From Streptomyces sp. S.PNR 29 (lineage in GTDB: Bacteria; Actinomycetota; Actinomycetes; Streptomycetales; Streptomycetaceae): a stretch of 38,583 bases of DNA. This document shows positions 25,543 to 32,798 of the stretch, piece after piece. The notes below the pieces were generated by a model. The model ran no database searches and was not told where the DNA came from. It worked only from the letters and a program-made list of their open reading frames with translations. Each line of letters opens with the position of its first letter. Position 1 is the first letter of the stretch. Both the position numbers and the translations under genes were made by a program. Location of the stretch: assembly GCF_030386795.1 (NCBI RefSeq), contig NZ_JANUQM010000025.1:1-38583 (forward strand), read 5' to 3'.

Positions 25543-26592
25543 TCAGCGGCCCCCCGCTGCGGGCCGCCAGCCCAGCGCCGGTCCGAGCTTGGTGGCCATA
25601 TCGGTGAGGATCTGAACGTAGTCGTCGTGCTCGAAGGTGAACGGCAGCGCGAACGCCACCTCGTCGACCTCCCGGAACGCGGCGTGCGCGGACAGCTGTT
25701 CGGCGAGCTCCGCCGAGGTGCCGACCAGGTCCGGCGCGAACAGCAGCCGCGCCGGGCCCTGCGGAGACGTCGTGCGGGGCAGGCGTCCCGCCGCGTACTC
25801 CTCGTACTTCGCGCGCTGTTCGGGAGAGGCGGAGTCGGTGGGGATGACGACCAGGCCCTGGGAGACGCGGGCGGCCTCGCCGTCGGGGTGGTGCGCGCGG
25901 AAGGCGCGGATCTGCGAGAGCTGGATCTCAGCGAAGTCCGCGGTCCCCTCCGGCTCTTCGGCCTTCACGACACTGCTGGTGAGGAGGTTCATGCCATGTT
26001 CGGCTGCCCACCGCGCCGAGCGCAGACTGCCGCCGCCGTACCACAAGCGGCGGCCAAGCCCCGGGGAGTGCGGCTGCACCCGGTCGGAGAACACCTCAAT
26101 GCCTTCGACTCCGCTGAAGTCGCTGGCCGGCTTGCCCCGCACCAGGTCCAGCAGCCGCTCCACCCGCCCATAGCCAAAATCCTCCGCGTCGGCCGTGCCC
26201 GGGTACAGCGCGTCCCTGACCTGCTCGAAGTGGGCCGGAGGGCCGACGCTCACCCCCGGGTTGAGGCGGCCCCCGGACAGGATGTCGACCGTCGCCAGGT
26301 CCTCGGCCAGCCGCAGCGGGTTCTCCCAGCCGAGGGGGGTGACAGCGGTGCCGAGTTCGATGCGGCGGGTGCGCTGCGAGGCCGCGGCCAGGACGGCCAC
26401 GGGGGAGGAGATGCCGTACTGCAGATGGCGGTGGCGGAGCCAGGCGCTGTCGAAACCCAACTCCTCGCCCAGCTCGATCAGTTCGAGCGTGGACTCGTGG
26501 CCCCGGCGCGGGTCCGCCTCGTCGAAGAGCCCGATCGTCAGAAAGCCCAGCTTGCGCAAGGGTCGTTCGGTGGGCGGCACGGGCTCCTCCAT
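25543..26592 (-). CDS. LLM-class flavin-dependent oxidoreductase
   Basis: A 349-residue luciferase-like monooxygenase fold protein. It has LGFLTIGLFDEADP near the start, then ELGEELGFDSAWLRHRHLQYG, IELGTAVTPLGWENPLRLAEDLATVDILSGGR (in part), LNPGVSVGPP, and the late segments WYGGGSLRSARWAAEHG and LVGTSAELAEQLSAH. These mark the LLM family using F420 or FMN; the cofactor cannot be decided. It is soluble, of normal length, and is followed with a 2-nt gap by the Cys-rich gene. The ATG at 26592 has CGAGGAACC upstream. The 58 nt before it hold no clear promoter. Confidence 0.9.
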   Translation of the reverse strand: MEEPVPPTERPLRKLGFLTIGLFDEADPRRGHESTLELIELGEELGFDSAWLRHRHLQYGISSPVAVLAAASQRTRRIELGTAVTPLGWENPLRLAEDLATVDILSGGRLNPGVSVGPPAHFEQVRDALYPGTADAEDFGYGRVERLLDLVRGKPASDFSGVEGIEVFSDRVQPHSPGLGRRLWYGGGSLRSARWAAEHGMNLLTSSVVKAEEPEGTADFAEIQLSQIRAFRAHHPDGEAARVSQGLVVIPTDSASPEQRAKYEEYAAGRLPRTTSPQGPARLLFAPDLVGTSAELAEQLSAHAAFREVDEVAFALPFTFEHDDYVQILTDMATKLGPALGWRPAAGGR

Positions 26593-26650
26593 GGTTCCTC
26601 GGTCCTGTCGTACGGCAGTGCCAACCGGACGCCGGACGACGGTGTTCCCG

Positions 26651-28162
26651 TCACTCCTGCGGGACCAGGGGAATCGTCACCTCGTCCTCGACGGGCGGGG
26701 CGAGTTCCTGCGCGCGGTTGCCGGTGGCCGCGTGGCAGCGCAGCCGGATGGCGTCCGGGCTGACGTCCAGGCGCAGGAAGCACTTGAAGAACGGCGGGCT
26801 GTACGTCGCCGAGCTGGGCGAGAACAGCTGCGTGTAGACCTTGCGTACGGGCAGCCGGAAGCGTGCCTTGCGGTCGGGGCGGCGGCCGGTGCCGAGCAGC
26901 GAGGCGACCAGCCGTGTGCGCCGGGTGACCCGGGCGCCGGCGCCCGGAGCACGGGCCGGGGTGATGCCGAGGCGTTGGGCGATCACGGCCGTCGCCTCCG
27001 CCTCGGTGAGGGTGAACAAGCGGCGCAGGCGCAGCCGCCGCCCGTAGAGCCTGCTGTAGAAGGCGAGGGAGTCGCCGCGCAGGGGATAGCAGCGGAAGTC
27101 CCGTTCGGTGACGTTCGCGACCGAGACGCGGGGGATGGTGTGGGTGGCGTGCATGAACGCCCCGCCGCCGCCCGAGACGACGTACTGGATGATGCGGCCG
27201 TCCACGTCCACCGGGTAACGCTGGTAGTTGTGGATGTCGCCGCCGATCGCCGCGACGTAGTGGTGGTCCGGGTCGCGGACGATGTCGTCGACGGTGCCAC
27301 CGCCGTCGATGGGGCACGGATGGTGCTCGCCGTCCACGTAGAGGGGCGAACCGGTGACGAGGATCTTCGGACGGGGCCCCTTCGACACCTCGCGCAGCCA
27401 TGCGCCCTGCTCGGCGTCGAGGGTCCCCAGCAGTCCGGTGTCGATGCCGATGATCCGTATCGGCCCGGCGTCGATCGCCCAGTACGGGCCCGGCTGGACA
27501 GCCTGCTGGGCGGGCGAGGACCGCAGCTTGCGGTCCTCGTCGAGGTGCCTGCCGTCGTCCGGGCGCGGCCGGTGCCACAGCAGGGACCGCAGCCAGGCCC
27601 GGGTGAGGGGGCGCGGCCCGGGCTCGGGCGTGAGGGGCGGGGCGTCGTCGCAGAAGACGCGCATGAAACCGCCGAGGTCCTCGTACCAGTCGTGGTTGCC
27701 GGGGATGGCGTAGATGGGCGCCTGGTAGTCCTGGTACGGGCGGAAGAACTTCGTGCCGTAGTCGTCGGCGCTGCCGACCGGGTAGATCACATCGCTGGCG
27801 AGGACGGCGAACCGCGTGTCCTGACCCACCTTCAGGAAGCCCGGCACGACGGCGTACTGCGGGTCGTCGCCTTCCCCGGTGTCACCGATGACCAGGAAGG
27901 AGAACCGGTCCGGATCGTCGCGCCGGATCAGCTTGTCGGCGGGTGCGCCGGCCGCCGCCCGCTGCGCCACCCAGCGGCCACGGGTGCGGCCCGTGGGGTC
28001 ACCGAGCCAGGAGGCCAGCACGCCGTTGCGGGCGGCCCACAGCATTCTCGGATCGAGCCAGGAGATCTTCTCGGTCCGGCGCGGCATGAGCCGCGTGTAC
28101 GCGCCACGTTCCGCGGTGCCCCAGCCCGCGCCTTCGGCGGTATCGCGTGAGGAGTCAGACAC
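26651..28162 (-). CDS. Metallophosphoesterase (calcineurin-like)
   Basis: A 503-residue protein with the phosphoesterase motifs VIGDTGEGDD (residues 91-100), SDVIYPVGSADDY, IPGNHDWYED (GNHD at 155-158), VTGSPLY in place of the usual GHxP, and GGDIHNYQRY, enough for a two-metal site with one weak motif. About 130 extra C-terminal residues with beta segments (KVYTQLFSPSSATYSPPFF, in part) are unusual and unassigned. A 30-residue Arg/Trp-rich helical part precedes the domain. No signal peptide is seen. GTG 28162 lacks a ribosome site and is preceded by TACGGT. The substrate is unknown. Confidence 0.85.
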   Translation of the reverse strand: MSDSSRDTAEGAGWGTAERGAYTRLMPRRTEKISWLDPRMLWAARNGVLASWLGDPTGRTRGRWVAQRAAAGAPADKLIRRDDPDRFSFLVIGDTGEGDDPQYAVVPGFLKVGQDTRFAVLASDVIYPVGSADDYGTKFFRPYQDYQAPIYAIPGNHDWYEDLGGFMRVFCDDAPPLTPEPGPRPLTRAWLRSLLWHRPRPDDGRHLDEDRKLRSSPAQQAVQPGPYWAIDAGPIRIIGIDTGLLGTLDAEQGAWLREVSKGPRPKILVTGSPLYVDGEHHPCPIDGGGTVDDIVRDPDHHYVAAIGGDIHNYQRYPVDVDGRIIQYVVSGGGGAFMHATHTIPRVSVANVTERDFRCYPLRGDSLAFYSRLYGRRLRLRRLFTLTEAEATAVIAQRLGITPARAPGAGARVTRRTRLVASLLGTGRRPDRKARFRLPVRKVYTQLFSPSSATYSPPFFKCFLRLDVSPDAIRLRCHAATGNRAQELAPPVEDEVTIPLVPQE

Positions 28163-28168
28163 CCGGGC

Positions 28169-28174
28169 ACCGTA
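28169..28174 (-). promoter_or_regulatory. Putative -10 for the metallophosphoesterase gene
   Basis: TACGGT (TAnnnT) ends 6 nt before GTG 28162 on the minus strand, with no ribosome site, consistent with a leaderless message. Confidence 0.4.
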
Positions 28175-28296
28175 ACAACGGTGCAGGGCAGGGCGAGAGA
28201 GCGGGGGTATCGCGGGCGACCTCGCGAAGCGCGCCGTCGTACCGGCGCACTGCGACGCCTGGACCCACTTCGACACAGTGCGCCCCGCGGTGCCCT

Positions 28297-29139
28297 CTAC
28301 GGGACTGCCGTCTGCTCCACGTGCGCGCGGAAGCTGCGCGGCCGACGGCCGGTGACGCGGAGGACGGTGTCGGTGGTGCGGTCCTCGGCTCCTTCGGCGA
28401 TGGCCCGGTCCATGCCGGCGAGCATGGCCGCGAACTCGGGCGGCATCGTCCGGGCCAGATGGTCGCGCATCTGCTCGTAGGTCAGCTGCCGGTGGGTGAC
28501 CGCGCGCCCGGTCACCTCACTGAGGACGGTCGCGACTTCGCTGTGACTGAGCGTCTCCGGACCGGTGATGACCAGGTCGGAATCGGGAGCCTGGACATCG
28601 GTCAGCGCGTGGACGGCGACGGCCGCGATGTCGTCGGCGTCGACGAAGGCCACGCGCCCCTCGCCCGCCGCGGTCAGGAGCACCCCTTCCTTGCGGATGC
28701 TCTGGGCGTGCAGGTGGTCGCCGGTGAAGTTCTGCATGAACCACGACGGTCGCAGCACTGCCCACTCGTCGAACAGGGCCGGCAGCGCCTGGTGCACCTG
28801 GCCGACGGCCGGGCCTCCGGCGGGGATCGCCGAAGAACTGAGCAGTACGGCGCGCCGCACTCCGGACGCACGGGCCTGCTCCAGGAAGGGGAGCATGATG
28901 TCGGCCGGGGCCGCGGAGGTCAGGGGCGGGACGAGGTAGACGCGGTCCGTGCCGCTCAGGGCCGGTTCGTAGGTCGTGCGGTCGTACCAGTCGAAGCGGA
29001 CACTCGACCCGCCGTGGACGTGCGCGGTGCGTCGGCAGGCCGCCTTGACCCGGTGCCCTCGGGCGGCGAGACCCCGGGCCACACGGCTGCCGGTGGTGCC
29101 GGTGGCCCCGATGACCAGGGCGGTGACAGGCGTGGTCAT
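28297..29139 (-). CDS. NmrA-like NAD(P)-binding oxidoreductase
   Basis: A 280-residue atypical short-chain dehydrogenase. The Rossmann loop VIGATGTTGSRVARGLAARGH (in part) is near the N-terminus. Further on are RVYLVPPLTSAAPA, RRAVLLSSSAIPAG, LRPSWFMQNF and VAFVDADDIAAVAVHAL, the usual order in NmrA/QOR2-type proteins. Typical family members reduce quinones or sense the NADP redox state. ATG 29139 has GGAGGGG upstream and overlaps the SnoaL-like stop codon (ATGA), so both are made from one message. The operon faces a TetR gene across two operators, and is probably silenced until an inducer appears. Confidence 0.9.
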   Translation of the reverse strand: MTTPVTALVIGATGTTGSRVARGLAARGHRVKAACRRTAHVHGGSSVRFDWYDRTTYEPALSGTDRVYLVPPLTSAAPADIMLPFLEQARASGVRRAVLLSSSAIPAGGPAVGQVHQALPALFDEWAVLRPSWFMQNFTGDHLHAQSIRKEGVLLTAAGEGRVAFVDADDIAAVAVHALTDVQAPDSDLVITGPETLSHSEVATVLSEVTGRAVTHRQLTYEQMRDHLARTMPPEFAAMLAGMDRAIAEGAEDRTTDTVLRVTGRRPRSFRAHVEQTAVP

Positions 29140-29564
29140 CGGCCCCTCCGCGTGAAGTCGGCCGCGCCGTCCTGGGGGAGGGCGAGCGGGTTCCAGTAGT
29201 CGCGGTAATGAGTGATGCGGCCGTTCGCGACCGACACCACTGCGATGTAGGTCATGTCGAAGGGGTCCTGGCTGCGGACCAGTCGCCCCACTCCGCGCAT
29301 CTCGACCACGATCGTCCCCGGATCTCCGGTCTGGTGGATCTTCAGGTCGGGGAAGTCGTGGAGTTCGATGTGATCGGGATAGCCGCGCATGTAGTCGGAG
29401 ACTGCTGCTTTGCCCTCCAGTCGCCTCGGCCACCCTTCGGGAGCGAAGGGGAACTCGAAGACACCGTCGTCGTCCCATAGATCGACCCAGGCGGGGATGT
29501 CCTTGTCGAGCAACAACCGCAGGCTGTGACGGTACAGGTCCGCCGGTTGCGTGGGCGTGGTCAT
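29136..29564 (-). CDS. SnoaL/NTF2-like protein
   Basis: A 142-residue NTF2-fold protein with YRHSLRLLLDKDIPAWVDLW, the acidic loop DDDGVFEFPFAPEG, RLEGKAAVSDYMRGY, a central strand TIVVEMRGVGRLV and the closing ITHYRDYWNPLAL. Such proteins bind or isomerise small hydrophobic molecules. ATG 29564 has GGAAGGAG at good spacing; the longer frame from 29639 would read through both operators. It is the first gene of the operon with the NmrA-like protein. Substrate unknown; the pair resembles many TetR-controlled detoxification or redox units. Confidence 0.88.
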   Translation of the reverse strand: MTTPTQPADLYRHSLRLLLDKDIPAWVDLWDDDGVFEFPFAPEGWPRRLEGKAAVSDYMRGYPDHIELHDFPDLKIHQTGDPGTIVVEMRGVGRLVRSQDPFDMTYIAVVSVANGRITHYRDYWNPLALPQDGAADFTRRGR

Positions 29565-29585
29565 GCGGGCTCCTTCCGATACGAT

Positions 29586-29631
29586 ACGGACCCCGGGTCC
29601 GGTTAGCGAACGATACGGACCCTGGGTCCGT
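29586..29631. promoter_or_regulatory. Twin TetR-type operators
   Basis: Two near-identical palindromes lie between the divergent genes: CGGACCC-C-GGGTCCG (29587-29601) and ACGGACCC-T-GGGTCCGT (29615-29631), with centres 29 bp apart and each preceded by GATA. The spacing is close to three helical turns, so two repressor dimers could bind on one face and shut off both directions. Confidence 0.85.
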
Positions 29632-29653
29632 TTACGCAAACTGGAGGAACGCC

Positions 29654-30262
29654 GTGCCCGAACGCAAGCCCCGTGCGGACGCCGTACGCAACCGCGAGGC
29701 CGTTCTCGCGGCCGCCGACCGGCTCTTCGCCGGCTGCGACAGGCCCGAGCAGGTGACCATGGCGGACATCGCGGCCGCAGCCGGCGTCGGTAAAGCGACT
29801 CTCTTCCGCGGCTTCACCGACCGCACCGGTCTGATCCGCGCGCTCTACGAAACCCGGCTCGAACCGATTCGCCAGGCCATCGCGAACGGCCCGCGCCCGC
29901 TCGGCCCCACCACCCCGCCGATGGAGCGAGCCCTCGCGCTGCTCGATGCGATCCTGTGCTTCAAACTCGACCATCGGCACCTGTCCCTCGCACTGGAAGG
30001 AACGGGAAGCGACAGCCCTTACAGTGCGGAGCACTACGGCTGGTGGCACGACACGCTGCGCCGGATGCTGGAGCAACTTCCCCGATTCAAGGGCAGCGAC
30101 TTTGCCGCGCACGCACTGCTCGCGGCCGTCCGCGCCGATCTCGTCGACCACCTCGTCGACCGGCGGCACATGTCTCGCGAACAACTGCGGGCGGAACTGG
30201 CCGCCTTCGCGACCCGGGTCCTGACTGACTCCAGCCCCCACGGGCCGAATGCCGAGGACTGA
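29654..30262 (+). CDS. TetR-family regulator controlling the SnoaL/NmrA operon
   Basis: A 202-residue protein with the TetR helix-turn-helix VTMADIAAAAGVGKATLFRGFTDRTGLIRAL (residues about 34-65; in part), where the usual YYHF is replaced by LFRGF. A helical ligand domain follows, including MERALALLDAILCFKLDHRHL. The GTG has GGAGG 7 nt upstream. It is divergent from the SnoaL-like gene and two operators lie between them, so it very probably represses both itself and the operon. The effector is unknown. It converges with the PPOX gene, with 35 nt between stops and no clear terminator. Confidence 0.93.
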   Translation: MPERKPRADAVRNREAVLAAADRLFAGCDRPEQVTMADIAAAAGVGKATLFRGFTDRTGLIRALYETRLEPIRQAIANGPRPLGPTTPPMERALALLDAILCFKLDHRHLSLALEGTGSDSPYSAEHYGWWHDTLRRMLEQLPRFKGSDFAAHALLAAVRADLVDHLVDRRHMSREQLRAELAAFATRVLTDSSPHGPNAED

Positions 30263-30297
30263 GCACTACTCGATAGGCGGCCGGGCGGAGCACCAAG

Positions 30298-30936
30298 TCA
30301 GCCGCTCCGCGTCTGGGCCGCGGCTCCGAAGTAGTCGCCACCCTTGCGCTTGACGTCGTCGGTGCCCCACGCCTGCTCGTCGTCGGTGCCTTGCCGCAGC
30401 GGTGCGCTGACCAGCCGCGGTATGTGTTTCGAGCAGTGGATGTATGCCTCGTCGACCGCCACTTCCACCCACATCTGGGGACGGCGGCCGGGCACCGGAT
30501 CGATGGGGAGACCGGGATACCTCTGCCGCATCCGCTCATCAGCGACCAGCTGGGCACGGCCGTTGACATGCAGGCCGATGCGGTCCCGGGAGAAGTCGAT
30601 CATCAGGATGCCGACGTGTGGGTTCTCCCGGATGTTGCCGAGGGACGCCATGACTCCGTTGCCCCGGTATTCCGGGTACGCCAGAGTCATGTCGTCCAGT
30701 ATCTGCAGAAACCCGGGTGGGCCGGCCCTGAAGGTGCTGTCGCACTCGCCGCGGTTGTCCGCCGTGGCGAGGAAGAACATCTCCTGACGGCTCACGAACT
30801 CCTTCATCCGAGGGTTCAGCCGGTCGAGCACCTGCTCGTCGTAGAACCGGTCGGCTCGGCTTTCGGTGCCCAACTCACGCTGAAGGCGGTGCTCGCCGTG
30901 GCTTCCGGGCAGACCTGCCCGCTCGTCGTGGTCCAA
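30298..30936 (-). CDS. Pyridoxamine 5'-phosphate oxidase-like (flavin-binding split barrel) protein
   Basis: A 212-residue protein with FVSRQEMFFLATADNRGECD, then YPEYRGNGVMASLGNIRENPHVGILMID (in part), then DRIGLHVNGRAQLV and VEVAVDEAYIHCSKHIPRL, the strand order of the FMN-binding PPOX-like family. The enzyme activity of such members is usually unknown (F420, FMN or heme partners occur). The start is a TTG at 30936, preceded by GGGAGG at 5-nt spacing and matching the start of recognisable sequence (LDHDERAG); the open frame extends to 31212 but runs through an 18-bp repeat array and the next gene. No cofactor can be assigned by eye. Confidence 0.85.
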   Translation of the reverse strand: MDHDERAGLPGSHGEHRLQRELGTESRADRFYDEQVLDRLNPRMKEFVSRQEMFFLATADNRGECDSTFRAGPPGFLQILDDMTLAYPEYRGNGVMASLGNIRENPHVGILMIDFSRDRIGLHVNGRAQLVADERMRQRYPGLPIDPVPGRRPQMWVEVAVDEAYIHCSKHIPRLVSAPLRQGTDDEQAWGTDDVKRKGGDYFGAAAQTRSG

Positions 30937-31005
30937 CGTTCCTCCCGGGATTTCCGTAAGGCACCAGTTCGTTGAGGCGCTCAGGCGAGCACGGCTTGAG
31001 ACGGG

Positions 31006-31098
31006 GATGGCTCTGACCGTACACCTGATGCGGTCGGTGCCTCCGATGCCCTCGGTAACCCTGATGCCGTCTGCACCCCGGATGCGGTCTGTCAGAAA
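31006..31098. repeat. GATGC-type short tandem repeats (18-bp period)
   Basis: GATG starts at 31006, 31027, 31045, 31063 and 31081; the last four steps are exactly 18 bp, with units such as GATGCGGTCGGTGCCTCC. The last unit overlaps the stop codon of the dienelactone hydrolase gene. The period keeps a minus-strand frame open (Asp-Arg-Ile-Arg-like units), but I see no start signal for it. Confidence 0.65.
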
Positions 31099-31847
31099 GT
31101 CCGCCCCAGAAGGTCGAGCAGAGCCGCCCAGTGCCGCTCGTCCGCCTCCTTGTCGTACGCGGCGGTGTCGGCCTGCGTGTAACCGTGCGCCGCACCGGTG
31201 TACACCTCGCAACGGTGGCGGACGCCCGCCGCCGTCAGCGCGTTCTCAAGGCGCTCGATCTGCTCCGGGGGCAGGGAGTGGTCCTGATCGGCGTGGCCGA
31301 AGTACAGCTCGGCGGTGACACGGCCGGCCACCAGATGCGGGCTGTCCGGCCCGTCGGTCGCCAGCCGCCCGCCGTGGAAGCCGGCCGCCGCGGCGACCCG
31401 GTCCGGATAGGTACCGGCGGTGAGCAGGGCGAGCCGGGCGCCCATGCAGTAGCCGGTCAGCGCGACCGGACCGTCGGCGGCCACCGGGCTGTCGGCCAGC
31501 CACCTCAGGTAGGCACCGGCGTCCCGCATCGCGAGCTCAGTCGTCAGGGACTGGATGATCGGTCCGATGCTCTCGAAGATCTCCGGACGCGCCGCCGGAT
31601 CGATGAACTCGGGCAGTTCGACCACGGGTGCACGCCCGTGACGGTAGAACACATTGGGCACCAGCACGGTGTAGCCGGCGCCGGCCAGCCGGTCGGCCAT
31701 CGACCGCAGGTACGGGCGCAGGCCGAAGGCGTCCATGTAGAGCAGGACCGCCGGATGCGGGCTTCCGTCACCGGGATGCGCCAGATACGCGTCGGCGGTG
31801 CCGTCCTCGGTGGGGATGTCGACAGCGGTTCCCTGTACGGCGGTCAT
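31092..31847 (-). CDS. Dienelactone hydrolase family protein
   Basis: A 251-residue alpha/beta hydrolase with the dienelactone hydrolase triad: nucleophile Cys134 in GYCMGAR, acid Asp187 in GHADQDH and His221 in GAAHGYTQ. It starts VDIPTEDGTADAYLAHPGDG and contains AVLLYMDAFGLRPYLRSMADRLA (in part), characteristic of family members of this subgroup. True DLH opens dienelactones in chlorocatechol breakdown, but most homologues have other, unknown esters as substrates, and no catechol pathway gene is nearby. ATG 31847 has GAGAGG some 13 nt upstream, a weak site. The gap 31848-31994 holds the terminator of the next gene upstream and nothing else evident. Confidence 0.92.
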   Translation of the reverse strand: MTAVQGTAVDIPTEDGTADAYLAHPGDGSPHPAVLLYMDAFGLRPYLRSMADRLAGAGYTVLVPNVFYRHGRAPVVELPEFIDPAARPEIFESIGPIIQSLTTELAMRDAGAYLRWLADSPVAADGPVALTGYCMGARLALLTAGTYPDRVAAAAGFHGGRLATDGPDSPHLVAGRVTAELYFGHADQDHSLPPEQIERLENALTAAGVRHRCEVYTGAAHGYTQADTAAYDKEADERHWAALLDLLGRTF

Positions 31848-31928
31848 GGCTGGGGCTGCCTCTCTGTGGAAGTGTCGTCCGGCGACCCGCCCGCAGGACC
31901 AAGCGGATCTTCGTCATCGTGACACGCC

Positions 31929-31967
31929 CGGTCAGGGGCACATCCCGCGCCCCTCTGCCCCTGACCG
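31929..31967 (-). terminator. Terminator after the YrdC/YciO gene
   Basis: CGGTCAGGGGCA (31929-31940) and TGCCCCTGACCG (31956-31967) form a perfect 12-bp stem with a 15-nt loop, 28 nt beyond the stop codon at 31995. Confidence 0.75.
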
Positions 31968-31994
31968 CGCCGTGAACGACCCTTGGTGAACGCG

Positions 31995-32615
31995 TTACTC
32001 GAAGCGTGACGTGTCGCCCGCTCCCTTCCGTACGATCTCGGCCTCCCCACCGGAGAAGTCGATGACCGTCGTCGGCTCGGTGCCACAGTCCCCGGAATCG
32101 ATCACCGCGTCCAGGACGTGGTCGAGCCGGTCCTTGATCTCCCAGCCCTGCGTCATCGGCTCCTCCTCGCCCGGCAGCAGCAGCGTGCTGGACAGCAGCG
32201 GCTCGCCGAGTTCCGCGAGCAGGGCCTGGGTGACGACGTGGTCGGGAATGCGCACGCCGACGGTCTTCTTCTTCGGGTGCTGCAGCATGCGCGGCACCTC
32301 CTTGGTCGCGGGCAGGATGAACGTGTAGCTGCCGGGCGTCGACGCCTTGATCGCCCGGAAGACGTCGTTGTCGATCCGTACGAACTGGCCGAGCTGCGCG
32401 AAGTCCTGGCAGACGAGGGTGAAGTGGTGCCTGTCGTCCAGCTGGCGGATCGTCCGGATGCGGTCGATGCCGTCGCGGCTGCCCAGACGGCAGCCCAGCG
32501 CGTAACAGGAGTCCGTCGGGTACGCGATGAGCGCGTCCGAGCGGATGCTGTCGGCGACCTGGGCGATGCTGCGCGGCTGCGGGTTGTCGGGGTGCACGTC
32601 GTAGTACTTCGCCAT
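31995..32615 (-). CDS. YrdC/Sua5-fold protein, YciO-like
   Basis: A 206-residue protein of the threonylcarbamoyl-AMP synthase fold. It shows DALIAYPTDSCYALGCRLGSRDG, RIRTIRQLDDRHHFTLVC (the KxR-like site appears as RTIRQ), STPGSYTFILPATKEVPR and KKKTVGVRIPDH, then a LSSTLLLPGE block. Length and sequence suit the YciO branch rather than the essential TsaC/Sua5, so a direct role in tRNA t6A is unproven. It ends in TAA, rare at this GC. It is divergent from the PucR-like gene across 183 nt in which I see only a CCCGC/GCGGG hairpin. Confidence 0.88.
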   Translation of the reverse strand: MAKYYDVHPDNPQPRSIAQVADSIRSDALIAYPTDSCYALGCRLGSRDGIDRIRTIRQLDDRHHFTLVCQDFAQLGQFVRIDNDVFRAIKASTPGSYTFILPATKEVPRMLQHPKKKTVGVRIPDHVVTQALLAELGEPLLSSTLLLPGEEEPMTQGWEIKDRLDHVLDAVIDSGDCGTEPTTVIDFSGGEAEIVRKGAGDTSRFE

Positions 32616-32783
32616 CCGCCGAGCTTATGCCGCCCGCGTGCGAGGGCCGCGCAGGCGGGGGTGGATGCCGTGGGGGCCTTGTGACGGTCCCGCCACGAGC
32701 GGGTCTGCGAGGTGCTGGGAGAGGCACCGTCGAACGAGCGGCGGGCGGGGCCTGCGCGGGCTTCGGCGCACACGCAGGTGAGG

Positions 32784-32789
32784 TAACGT
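32784..32789 (+). promoter_or_regulatory. Putative -10 for the PucR-like gene
   Basis: TAACGT (TAnnnT) ends 9 nt before GTG 32799; there is no ribosome site close to the start. Confidence 0.35.
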
Positions 32790-32798
32790 CCCCGACCG

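Noticed and set aside
30937..31212. N-terminal extension of the PPOX-like protein to 31212
   Set aside because: It would run through the 18-bp repeats and into the dienelactone hydrolase gene; TTG 30936 has a good ribosome site.
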